In this document: piece after piece, positions 18,581-25,740 of the stretch | Position numbering within the stretch: the first letter of the stretch is position 1 | How the letters are laid out: every line of letters starts with the position of its first letter | Virus record (IMG/VR): IMGVR_UViG_3300045974_000562 | Coordinates: 1-34,300 of that record | Length of the DNA stretch: 34,300 nucleotides | Strand: one strand, 5' to 3' | From: a virus | The notes under the pieces: model-generated | Database searches by the model: none | The model's input: the letters and a program-made list of their open reading frames with translations, nothing else | What the model was told of the DNA's origin: nothing | Made by a program: the position numbers and the translations under genes

Positions 18581-18613
18581 AACGATTAAGGTTTTTATAT
18601 CTTAATCGTTTTT
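18581..18613 (+). terminator. Hairpin terminator at the end of the tail module
   Basis: AACGATTAAG (18581-18590) is perfectly complementary to CTTAATCGTT (18601-18610), with a 10-base loop. A T run follows the stem. The hairpin lies 34 bases after the last tail gene and separates the tail and replication modules, as a Rho-independent terminator would. Confidence 0.8.
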
Positions 18614-18688
18614 CAATTTTATAAGTGCCTATTTTAAAAATCTAATTTTTTACTATCAAAGTTTTATTAGTAAGTTAAAACTATAATG

Positions 18689-18696
18689 TACCTTTG
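18689..18696 (+). promoter_or_regulatory. Putative promoter -7 box before the replication module
   Basis: TACCTTTG fits the Bacteroidota housekeeping -7 consensus TAnnTTTG. It lies downstream of the terminator and about 150 bases before the UvsW-like gene. I see no good TTG-type -33 box at the usual distance, so either the promoter needs an activator or the match is chance. If real, transcription would start near 18700 and leave a leader of about 145 bases. Confidence 0.4.
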
Positions 18697-18699
18697 GGG

Positions 18700-18845
18700 A
18701 TTTGTGTGCTTATAGTGCCTCAAATGATGAAATAAATAATTCATCTTTAGGTCAGAAACTTCTTATCATCTTTAACAATAGTAAAGGGGGTAAGGGGGAT
18801 TTGATTTTTAGACCTAAATTTCTGAAATAGAAAAATTTTTTATGT
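18700..18845 (+). promoter_or_regulatory. Structured leader or control region with inverted repeats
   Basis: No gene is seen here. The stretch holds an 8-base inverted repeat, TTTAGGTC (18746-18753) with GACCTAAA (18811-18818). A small GATGAA/TTCATC hairpin lies upstream of it, a CTTTA/TAAAG hairpin is nested inside, and a purine run (AAAGGGGGTAAGGGGG) within 18783-18798 is striking in such AT-rich DNA. It may be a folded mRNA leader, an operator region or part of a replication origin; sequence alone does not decide. Confidence 0.35.
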
Positions 18846-20336
18846 ATGGTGACAATAACACGATTTGAATTAAACAAATGTAAATTTGATTTTCAAACAG
18901 ACAAAGAAAGTAGAATAATTGACAGTGTTTTAAAATTTTGGATTGATGGCGCCATTTTTTCTGAAAAGTATAAAAAAGGATATTGGGATGGCTTTTACAG
19001 ATTTTATGATAAAAACAATAATTTTGATTTTGGACTATTAAGCGAACTAATTTATTGTTTTGAAAAAAATAATGTAAAATACAATTATTTAGACAATTAT
19101 GTTCCTGATTACAGAATAAATAAAATCAAAATCAAAATTTTAGAGGGGTTTGATGAAAGAGATTATCAAAATGAGGCTGTTTATTCCTTTTTTGAAGATA
19201 ATATAGGAATTATAATTGTTCCAACACGTGGAGGTAAAACTTTTATTTCCAGCCAATGTGTTATACAAATAAATGAAAGACATCCAGATTTTAAAAGTCT
19301 TTTTATTGTAGATAGTATTGACTTATTTTCTCAAACTGTTACTGAATTTTCTAAATTCTTAAATATAGATGAATCTGAGATTGGTAAGATTAATTCAGAT
19401 AAAATAGAATTGAAAACAGTTACCATAGCAATGGCTCAAACTTTGACTTCAATTTTCTATGGAAAAAAGAAAAATTTAAAACTAATAAGAGAATTAAATA
19501 AATATCTTTGTTCTGTAAAATTTTTATGTGTTGATGAAATTCAAGATAATTCAAGTGATACAAGAATAAATGTATATAAGAAATGTAAAAATGTTGATTT
19601 TGTTTTAGGTTTATCAGCTACACCTTTCAAGCAAATGGATATAATGTCTTCATTAAAAGTAAAAGGATTTTTTGGAGATATTTGTTATGAAGTTAGAAAA
19701 AAAAGATTACAAAAAGAGGGATATTTGTCTTTAGATAAAGCAATTCTTATTTCAAATGAAGCTGAAGCATACGGACTTGCTGAAAGTTATGCTGAATTTT
19801 TAAAACTCTATATTCATGAAAATGAAAAAAGAAATGCTATTCTATTAAATGTAATACAAATATGTTTGAAAAATAATTGGAAAACATTATTATTATTCAA
19901 TTCAAAATATCATGGTAGATTAATTTCTGATTTATCAGGTCAAACTTTCATAGATGGTGATAGTAGTAAGTCAATAAGAAATATTGAAAAGGATAATTTT
20001 TTGAGTAAAAAGGGTGGCGTTTTACTTGCATCAAATATTTTCAAAAAAGGAATAACTTTACCAGAAGTTGAAATATGTTTTATTGCCGATGGAGGACTTG
20101 AGGGAACTAATATAATACAAAAATTTGGTAGAATGTTAGGAGTTACTGAAAATAAAAAACACTCCATAGTGATTGATATTATGGATGTTGGTAATAAGTA
20201 TTTTTCAGAACATAGTTTAAATAGATTAGAAATATATGACCAAGAAATTGGTAAAAAGAGAATTGAGATATATGAAAGCAAAGATTTATTTGAAATTGAA
20301 GAAACTATAAAAGATTGGTTAAATGTCAATAAGTAG
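18846..20336 (+). CDS. UvsW-like SF2 DNA helicase
   Basis: This 496-residue superfamily 2 helicase has DYQNEA (Q-type motif) at 106-111, Walker A PTRGGKT at 126-132, motif II VDEIQD around 229-234 (DEIQ in place of DEAD/DEAH), motif III SATP at 257-260, and motif VI QKFGRMLG starting at Gln425. The N-terminal 95 residues (RFELNKCKFDF, YWDGFYRFYD) resemble the DNA-binding head of T4 UvsW. UvsW unwinds R-loops and recombination intermediates and helps switch replication from origin-dependent to recombination-dependent mode. It is the first gene of the replication module, behind a promoter-like site and leader, which suits an early or middle gene. Confidence 0.8.
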   Translation: MVTITRFELNKCKFDFQTDKESRIIDSVLKFWIDGAIFSEKYKKGYWDGFYRFYDKNNNFDFGLLSELIYCFEKNNVKYNYLDNYVPDYRINKIKIKILEGFDERDYQNEAVYSFFEDNIGIIIVPTRGGKTFISSQCVIQINERHPDFKSLFIVDSIDLFSQTVTEFSKFLNIDESEIGKINSDKIELKTVTIAMAQTLTSIFYGKKKNLKLIRELNKYLCSVKFLCVDEIQDNSSDTRINVYKKCKNVDFVLGLSATPFKQMDIMSSLKVKGFFGDICYEVRKKRLQKEGYLSLDKAILISNEAEAYGLAESYAEFLKLYIHENEKRNAILLNVIQICLKNNWKTLLLFNSKYHGRLISDLSGQTFIDGDSSKSIRNIEKDNFLSKKGGVLLASNIFKKGITLPEVEICFIADGGLEGTNIIQKFGRMLGVTENKKHSIVIDIMDVGNKYFSEHSLNRLEIYDQEIGKKRIEIYESKDLFEIEETIKDWLNVNK

Positions 20337-20922
20337 AAAGGAATTAAGATTGGTTGTAGATACCTATAAATTTTATTATGAGAAAGTTTCAAAGATTGAA
20401 AACTATATTTTCAAAATGACTGATAGTAGGGCAGTAATGATTGATAATTTTGTAAATGAATTTAAAAACTTTAATCAAACTCCAATTCTTCAAGAAACTT
20501 CTTTGAAAAAATTTTTTGATTTTCAATTCAACCATTGGTATAAACGTGATGGAAAATTTGGTAAGGGAGTTTCTATTCAGATTGAATGGATAATTGGTAA
20601 ACAAGCGGTTGAAAGATATAAAAGTGTAAATAAAAAGCATATGTCTTTCATAGTCAGAAAAAATTTAAAGGCTGATAATGATTTTACGACAACCGATGTA
20701 AAAAAAGAAAATTGGAATGAATTACTTATAAATATCAATCAAACTGAAGAATTTAATAAAGCAAAGTTTATTAATAAGTCGATAGGTTTTGAAAATTGCT
20801 TATTGACTACAAATTTATATAATCATAGAAGTTCAAATTGTTTAGTTTGTAAATTCTCTACAGATTGTAAAAATAAGTTAAAAATTTTATATCCAAAAAT
20901 TCATAAAATAAGAGGGTATTAA
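20323..20922 (+). CDS. Unknown protein with C-terminal cysteine cluster
   Basis: This is a 199-residue basic protein overlapping the helicase gene by 14 bases. The body is helical and aromatic with many Lys and Asn. Near the end four cysteines (159, 173, 176, 182) in the arrangement C-x13-C-x2-C-x5-C suggest a zinc or iron-sulphur site, followed by a basic tail (KNKLKILYPKIHKIRGY). A nucleic-acid-binding role would fit the basic charge and its neighbours (helicases and primase), but I do not recognise the family. The start is set by coupling to the helicase stop. Confidence 0.6.
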   Translation: MSISRKELRLVVDTYKFYYEKVSKIENYIFKMTDSRAVMIDNFVNEFKNFNQTPILQETSLKKFFDFQFNHWYKRDGKFGKGVSIQIEWIIGKQAVERYKSVNKKHMSFIVRKNLKADNDFTTTDVKKENWNELLININQTEEFNKAKFINKSIGFENCLLTTNLYNHRSSNCLVCKFSTDCKNKLKILYPKIHKIRGY

Positions 20923-20923
20923 T

Positions 20924-21463
20924 ATGGAAAATGTTTTTAAGTTTAAAGGACAAAAATTTGAAAGGAACTTATCATTTCATGAGGCTGCTAAAATATTAGG
21001 AACTTCAAATGTGAAAATATTAGAACTTTTAAGGCAAAAAGAAATACTATTCAAACAAAACGATAGGAATTTACCATATGATAAATTTCTAACCAAAAAA
21101 TGGTTTGAAGTTTCTTACTCAAGTGTAGAGAATAAAGGATTTTCAGGAGTTGTTCCGATAGTTAGAATTACAAAAATAGGCTTTGATGAAATTGAAAAAA
21201 TTTTATTAGATGAGCCAATGTTTATAAAAAGTCATAATCAAAGAACTTTTTGGAAAACTTTAAAAATTAAGATAATTGATAAAGTAAAAAGTTTTGGAAT
21301 AGATTTTAAAGATTTTAATGATTGGATGAATAAAAATACTATAACTTGTAATGAAAATGATACTAATGTGTTTACTATCTTTACATTTATTAATAGCGAG
21401 AGAATAGATTTGGTATCATACGATTTAAAAAACAAAATAATAATAGAGGATGAAAGAAAATAA
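20924..21463 (+). CDS. KilAC-like DNA-binding protein
   Basis: This is a 179-residue protein. Residues 16-95 match the pattern of the phage antirepressor KilAC-type domain: LSFHEAAKILGTSNVKILEL (helix-turn-helix-like), a short loop, LPYDKFLTKKWFEVSYSS, then VRITKIGFDEIEKIL, the usual 'T-x-x-G-x-x-x-I' closing helix. The C-terminal 80 residues are a separate helical region without a recognised motif. KilAC domains occur in antirepressors and other phage regulators. Here the gene sits inside the replication operon, one base after its neighbour, so a role in replication or gene control is possible. The domain call is moderate. Confidence 0.55.
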   Translation: MENVFKFKGQKFERNLSFHEAAKILGTSNVKILELLRQKEILFKQNDRNLPYDKFLTKKWFEVSYSSVENKGFSGVVPIVRITKIGFDEIEKILLDEPMFIKSHNQRTFWKTLKIKIIDKVKSFGIDFKDFNDWMNKNTITCNENDTNVFTIFTFINSERIDLVSYDLKNKIIIEDERK

Positions 21464-22826
21464 ACTTGCTGATAATTTCGTTTTAGAATTATTCAAATGC
21501 GCATTTAAAAATGATTATGTTTTTGAAACAATAATAAAACATTTAAAATATTCATATCTTACTTTTGATTATGAAAAAAAGTTTTGGAAAAAATGTCAAC
21601 AATTATTCTTTGATAAAAATAGACCACCCTCATTAGGATTGATTCAAGCTGAATTAAAAAGAGATGAAGATGTTAGAGATTTTATTTATGAAATAAAGTC
21701 ATCTGACGATGTTGACCCTAAAGATTTGATTATCTCACTTCAGACTTACATTAAAGAAAGTATGTATGTTGAGATTTTTGAAAAGTCTGGAGATTTATAT
21801 AACAGAGGGGAGCAAGAACAGGCTATAAAAGTTTTCCAAAAGGGTTCAGATGAAATAAATAATTTATCTTTACATGATAAGATTTATGAAAAATTATTTG
21901 GAGACTTTAATGATAGATTTGAAGAACGTAGAAACCCAGAAAATCATAATGATAAATTACCACTCTTTATAGATAAGTTAGATGAACATACTTTTGGTGG
22001 GCCAGAGAAAGGTGAAACGGTTTTATTCTTGGCTGAGTCTGGTATAGGAAAATCTCAACTACTTATACACTATGCCGTTAGAACTGCCGTATCAGGCAAG
22101 AATGTCCTATTCTTTCAAATTGAGGGAACTAAAAAACAAGTTATGACAAGAATGGATGCTGCTTGGTCAGGATTGCCTTATAATGAAGTAAAATTTTCTC
22201 AAATATCAAGTGATGAAAAAGAAAGGAGAAAAAAAATAAACGATGCTTTGAAAAAAATGAGTGGTGAGATTTTTATAGAAGCATTTGAAAAATTCGGTGG
22301 CGTTTCTACTTTAGGAATAAAGCAATCAATAAAAGAGGCAAAGAAACTTTATGGAGAAATAGATTTGGTTTGCGTCGATTATTTAGAATTATGCGATGTT
22401 GAAGATGGTATAAATTATGGGCCAAGTATGGAGCGTTTTAGACAACAAAAAATTGCTCAACATTTCAAAGAAATTGCTATGGAAGAAAATTTAGTTTTAG
22501 CAACTGTAACCCAAGCATCTAATTTAGCAAGTGATTTAAAAAATGATTCATCTTTTGTTATGACCAGAGAATATCTTGCTGAAGATAAAGGTAAAATTAG
22601 AGCGTTTGATTATTTTTATACTTTGAATCAAACCATAGATGAAAAAAGACATAAAAATGAAAAGGGTGAATATGCTTCAGTTATAAGAATTTTTGAAGAT
22701 AAAATACGTGACTATCCATCAGGTGAAACAATTACTATTGTAACTAATTTCAAACGTTCAAGATTTTATGACAAAGCCAGAACTTTGGAATATGTTGTAA
22801 ATAATGATGAAATGGAAAATGATTGA
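21450..22826 (+). CDS. dnaB: Replicative DNA helicase, DnaB family
   Basis: This 458-residue protein has an N-terminal helical region (about 1-150) and a RecA-type core: Walker A AESGIGKS at 195-202, FFQIEGTKKQVMTRMDAAWS after strand 2, Walker B LVCVDYLEL at 306-314, and TVTQASNLASDL as the Q-bearing motif. A late NFKRSRFYDKA segment resembles the arginine-finger/DNA-loop region. It would form the hexameric 5'-3' helicase at the fork, like T4 gp41, and load with the primase encoded one gene further on. The ATG overlaps the upstream gene by 14 bases. The GIY-YIG gene follows immediately. Confidence 0.88.
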   Translation: MKENKLADNFVLELFKCAFKNDYVFETIIKHLKYSYLTFDYEKKFWKKCQQLFFDKNRPPSLGLIQAELKRDEDVRDFIYEIKSSDDVDPKDLIISLQTYIKESMYVEIFEKSGDLYNRGEQEQAIKVFQKGSDEINNLSLHDKIYEKLFGDFNDRFEERRNPENHNDKLPLFIDKLDEHTFGGPEKGETVLFLAESGIGKSQLLIHYAVRTAVSGKNVLFFQIEGTKKQVMTRMDAAWSGLPYNEVKFSQISSDEKERRKKINDALKKMSGEIFIEAFEKFGGVSTLGIKQSIKEAKKLYGEIDLVCVDYLELCDVEDGINYGPSMERFRQQKIAQHFKEIAMEENLVLATVTQASNLASDLKNDSSFVMTREYLAEDKGKIRAFDYFYTLNQTIDEKRHKNEKGEYASVIRIFEDKIRDYPSGETITIVTNFKRSRFYDKARTLEYVVNNDEMEND

Positions 22827-22828
22827 TT

Positions 22829-23416
22829 ATGATTATTTACAAAATAACTAATATTTTAAATAATAAAGTTTATATAGGACTTACTGTACAAAATTTAAAT
22901 GATAGATTTAAACAACATTTAAATGGAGTTAATTCAGGAAGTAATTGTCAATTACATAGAGCAATAAGAAAATATGGAGTTGAAAATTTTAAAGTAGAAA
23001 AAATTTGTAGATGTAATTCAATAGATAAAATGAAAAAATTAGAAATTTTATTTATTAAAAAATTTAATTCTTTTGAAAACGGATATAATATGACTTCTGG
23101 AGGTGATGGATGTACCGACTATTGGAAAGGTAAAAAGCATAAACAATCTACTAAAGATTTAATGAAAATTAAAATGATTGGAAATGATAATGCTAAATTC
23201 AGAGTTAATTTTGTAAAAGTTGATTTATTAGATTCAGATGGTAAAATAATAAAAACATTTAATTCTATAAAAGAAGCTGCTGATGAATTAAAAATAAAAT
23301 GTCCAAGTGACATAACTTCTTATTGTAGAGGTTATAAAAAGTCATTTAATAAAGGATTTATATTTAGATACTCTAATAGAAAATACAAGACTAAAAACGA
23401 TGAAAACCATACCTAA
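22829..23416 (+). CDS. GIY-YIG homing endonuclease, free-standing
   Basis: I use ATG 22829 (195 residues), 2 bases after the helicase stop, rather than TTG 22823. Visible motifs, numbered from this start: IIYKITN (the GIY strand, degenerate) at 2-8, YIG at 15-17, Arg26 in DRFKQH, Glu72 in KLEILFIKKF, and NGYNMTSGG. Then come a NUMOD3-like DNA-binding segment (DYWKGKKHKQSTKDLMKIKM, 97-116) and a NUMOD1-like segment near the end (FNSIKEAADELKI). It would nick or cut DNA and spread by homing, like T4 seg genes. It separates helicase from primase, has no intron around it, and overlaps the primase start by 17 bases. Confidence 0.88.
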   Translation: MIIYKITNILNNKVYIGLTVQNLNDRFKQHLNGVNSGSNCQLHRAIRKYGVENFKVEKICRCNSIDKMKKLEILFIKKFNSFENGYNMTSGGDGCTDYWKGKKHKQSTKDLMKIKMIGNDNAKFRVNFVKVDLLDSDGKIIKTFNSIKEAADELKIKCPSDITSYCRGYKKSFNKGFIFRYSNRKYKTKNDENHT

Positions 23417-24350
23417 AGAGGACTTATTGGGCTTATTTTCAAAATTTAAACCTGCTTCAAGAAATCATATTATTTCATCTTGTCCATTTTGTGGTAAAGA
23501 TGACCACTTTTATATTAATACTATAACTCAACTTTTTGATTGTAAAAAATGTGGTGAAGATGGTAATATTTTTAAACTTTTAAATTATCTTGGTAAACTT
23601 TATTTAATTGGAGATTTTAAGAGTATTGAAAGAAGTAGGATAAAACTATTGGGTGATTATGATTCTGAAGAAGATGAAAAAATTGAGATTGATACACCTA
23701 ACAGAAAATTGCCAATAGGATTTAAAAGAGTTTTTGAAAACGATTATTTGAAAACAAGAAAATTAGTAAAAAGAAATTTTGAAGATAATATTATTGGAGT
23801 GACTAATTTAAAACCATCTTTGAAAAATTATATTATTTTTTCTATTGATGAAATGAATGGTTGTAAAGGATTTGTATCAAGATATACTAAAAAAATTCCT
23901 GAAGACCAAAAGAAATTCATATTAAGATATAGAAATGATAAGGGTGCTAATTTTTCAAAATTATTATATGGTTTTGATAAAGTTACTAACAGAACAAAAA
24001 CATTGATTCTCGTTGAGGGGTTGATTGATAAAATAACTTTAGATAACTTTTTGAGATTAGATTTGGAACCTGATATTAAATGCGTTGCTACATTTGGAAA
24101 AAAAATTTCACAATCCCAGATATTAAAGATGTTAGAAGCAGGGGTTGAAAATATAATTCTTATTTTTGATTATGATGCTATCAAGGAAATGAAAAAATTT
24201 TCATTAGAATTATATAAATTTTTTAATGTAGAAATAGGTTATACATTTAAAAAGGATATAAATGATTCAAATGATTTTGAAATCGGACAAATTTTTGAAA
24301 ATCTTAAAAATGTAAGAGATTTCAATAAAAAAACTGTAAAGTTATTATGA
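23400..24350 (+). CDS. DNA primase, DnaG-type (zinc finger plus Toprim)
   Basis: This 316-residue protein has a zinc ribbon from Cys28, Cys31, Cys48 and Cys51 (CPFCGKDDHFYIN and FDCKKCGEDGN). The Toprim domain follows: LILVEGLIDKITL with Glu206, and IFDYDA with Asp257 and Asp259, the expected metal ligands. The size is close to T4 gp61 and well below bacterial DnaG, as no helicase-interaction domain of DnaG length follows. It makes RNA primers for lagging-strand synthesis with the DnaB-type helicase two genes upstream; the endonuclease gene has been inserted between them. Confidence 0.85.
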   Translation: MKTIPKEDLLGLFSKFKPASRNHIISSCPFCGKDDHFYINTITQLFDCKKCGEDGNIFKLLNYLGKLYLIGDFKSIERSRIKLLGDYDSEEDEKIEIDTPNRKLPIGFKRVFENDYLKTRKLVKRNFEDNIIGVTNLKPSLKNYIIFSIDEMNGCKGFVSRYTKKIPEDQKKFILRYRNDKGANFSKLLYGFDKVTNRTKTLILVEGLIDKITLDNFLRLDLEPDIKCVATFGKKISQSQILKMLEAGVENIILIFDYDAIKEMKKFSLELYKFFNVEIGYTFKKDINDSNDFEIGQIFENLKNVRDFNKKTVKLL

Positions 24351-24769
24351 ACAATCGAAATTTATCTATTTTAGACTATCTTAAACAATTACAATTAGAG
24401 TATCTTTTGTATGAATTGAGAATAAAAATTTATCCAAAATCTGAGGATAAAAAGCAATATAAAAAAATTCTTGATTATAAAGAGAATAAAATTTTAGATA
24501 TTTGTAAAAAGAATAGTTTAGATAATATGTTCACAAATGGTGAAATATTAAAAGAAATTGAAAGTGATTTTTATGACCAATTTGGAAATCCTAAAGAACT
24601 AACTAAAAGAGATAAATATTTCTACTTTTGGATAGGTTCAGATTTTTCATATGCTGGGAGAGGTGTAAAATTAGTTTCATATGATTTACAGAGTTTAACT
24701 TGTAAGGTACAAGATTACAAAAAAGAAGTTTTAGACATAGATTTAAACTTTATAAGAAGAATTTTATAA
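24347..24769 (+). CDS. Unknown protein downstream of primase
   Basis: This 140-residue protein starts in an ATGA overlap with the primase gene. The N-terminal 85 residues are helical and charged. The C-terminal part (YFYFWIGSDFSYAGRGVKLV, then SYDLQSLTCKVQDY) looks like a small beta barrel of SH3 or KOW style. I do not recognise a family. Tight coupling to the primase suggests a replication accessory role. It is the last gene before the second promoter region. Confidence 0.55.
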   Translation: MNNRNLSILDYLKQLQLEYLLYELRIKIYPKSEDKKQYKKILDYKENKILDICKKNSLDNMFTNGEILKEIESDFYDQFGNPKELTKRDKYFYFWIGSDFSYAGRGVKLVSYDLQSLTCKVQDYKKEVLDIDLNFIRRIL

Positions 24770-24796
24770 AAAATTTTCTCCACAAAAATAAGGATA

Positions 24797-24846
24797 TTGT
24801 AAATTTTTTTAAAAAAATATTGTAAAAAATTTTTTTCTTTGTAAAT
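24797..24846 (+). repeat. Three TTGTAAA direct repeats upstream of the sigma-like operon
   Basis: TTGTAAAT at 24797-24804, TTGTAAA at 24820-24826 and TTGTAAAT at 24839-24846 are spaced by 23 and 19 bases in a very AT-rich gap, just before a promoter-like -7 box. The last copy, extended to CTTTGTAAAT (24837-24846), recurs inverted at 25677-25686. They may be binding sites for a phage regulator, but in DNA this AT-rich chance repeats are possible. Confidence 0.4.
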
Positions 24847-24853
24847 TTCGTAA

Positions 24854-24861
24854 TATCTTTG
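24854..24861 (+). promoter_or_regulatory. Putative promoter -7 box before the sigma-like operon
   Basis: TATCTTTG matches the Bacteroidota -7 consensus TAnnTTTG, about 38 bases before the ATG at 24900. No TTG lies at the normal -33 distance; the nearest are 12 and 31 bases upstream. It lies in the 130-base gap that separates two gene blocks, which supports its use. Confidence 0.5.
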
Positions 24862-24899
24862 TACCATAGAACTTTATTAATAACGGAAAAATTTTTATT

Positions 24900-25118
24900 A
24901 TGGAACCAAGAATATTTAAAGCAGAACGTGACACTCAAATAGTCATAGAAAAAAAATTCACCATAAAAAAAGGTGATGACGTAACAGTTACTTACTTAAA
25001 GGATGAGTCTGGAGAGATTGTATTTGCTAATGTGCAAGTAAATAATGAATTTATTGGTAAATTCGATTTACAAGAACTTGATGAATTTTTAACAATCTTT
25101 TTTTCTGAACCTATTTAG
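24900..25118 (+). CDS. Small hypothetical protein, first gene after the second promoter
   Basis: This 72-residue acidic protein is strand-rich (FTIKKGDDVTVTYLKDESGE, then IVFANVQVNNEFIGKF) and ends with a helix (DLQELDEFLTIFF). It could fold as a small beta barrel. I recognise no family. It lies one base before the sigma-like gene and shares its promoter-like region. Early regulatory proteins of phages are often of this size, but no function can be read from the sequence. Confidence 0.6.
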   Translation: MEPRIFKAERDTQIVIEKKFTIKKGDDVTVTYLKDESGEIVFANVQVNNEFIGKFDLQELDEFLTIFFSEPI

Positions 25119-25119
25119 T

Positions 25120-25671
25120 ATGACAAAAGTTGAAGTTTTTTACGACAGATATGCTTATTTAGCAGACTACTATGCCAAAAAAGTTTGGGATACAAAAAAT
25201 ATCGGAATGGAATTGGACGATATTAAACAGGAATTGAGAATAAAATTATTCCTATCAATTAAGACTTACGCAAAAAAATGGGGTGAGTACAAAAAGACAG
25301 GTAGAATGAAACCGATGCCAATCGAATTTTATTTAAAAACTGTTATGTTGAATCAAGTTAGGGATTTTATAAAAGAAATAAATAAAGTTAGTTTTTGCGA
25401 TTTAGAAACCGTGTATAATCTACAAGTTAGTCAGGAAATGTTTGAAATATCCAGAACTGATATAAAAGTAGGTTTTCAAAATTTATCGGATTTATTTGAA
25501 GATAAAAAACAAAAAAGAATAATGAAATTATATTTTTTACATGATTATGATATAAAAAATATTTTCAAGTTTAGTAAAGGTAAAACAAAAGTCGAGAGAG
25601 AAAGAGAAATAAAGGAAACTGTAAATGATGGTTTGTTAAAAATAAGAGAATATCTTGAAGAAAAACCATAA
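25120..25671 (+). CDS. RNA polymerase sigma factor-like protein
   Basis: This is a 183-residue protein. The N-terminal half (LADYYAKKV, then ELDDIKQELRIKLFLSIKTY, then MPIEFYLKTVMLNQVRDFIK) follows the layout of sigma region 2: an acidic D-x-x-QE-x-R helix, an aromatic helix, and the N-x-x-x-D-x-x-K/R helix that reads the -10 element. The C-terminal half ends in helices with a basic patch (FSKGKTKVEREREIKETVND) where a region 4-like helix-turn-helix would sit. Its size is close to T4 gp55, the late sigma factor. Redirecting host RNA polymerase to phage late promoters is a reasonable inference; the similarity is structural and weak. Confidence 0.5.
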   Translation: MTKVEVFYDRYAYLADYYAKKVWDTKNIGMELDDIKQELRIKLFLSIKTYAKKWGEYKKTGRMKPMPIEFYLKTVMLNQVRDFIKEINKVSFCDLETVYNLQVSQEMFEISRTDIKVGFQNLSDLFEDKKQKRIMKLYFLHDYDIKNIFKFSKGKTKVEREREIKETVNDGLLKIREYLEEKP

Positions 25672-25676
25672 AATAC

Positions 25677-25700
25677 ATTTACAAAGTTATTAATGTAAAT
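25677..25700 (+). promoter_or_regulatory. Inverted repeat between the sigma-like gene and the acidic-linker gene
   Basis: ATTTACA (25677-25683) and TGTAAAT (25694-25700) are perfectly complementary around a 10-base spacer. A further TTACA follows at 25700-25704, making TGTAAATTACA nearly palindromic. The arms carry the same core as the TTGTAAA repeats upstream of 24900. It may be an operator or a weak RNA hairpin between two genes; no T run follows, so it is not a typical terminator. Confidence 0.4.
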
Positions 25701-25740
25701 TACAAATCAAAAATAGTTATTAATTAAAAAATTTTTAGTC

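Noticed and set aside
19940-20392. 150-residue minus-strand open frame inside the UvsW-like gene
   Set aside because: It lies opposite conserved helicase motifs, has low-complexity Ser/Leu/Ile content, and there are no other minus-strand genes in the window.
22829-23416. Intron or intein carrying the endonuclease
   Set aside because: Helicase and primase frames are each complete on either side, with no split exons or intein motifs, so the endonuclease is a free-standing gene.
3284-25118. Recoded stop codons (TAG or TGA read as amino acids), known in some Bacteroidota phages
   Set aside because: TAG ends genes at 3286, 6998, 20336 and 25118, and TGA at 8970, 12015, 22826 and 32337. Each is at a sensible domain end with the next start adjacent, so the standard code fits.
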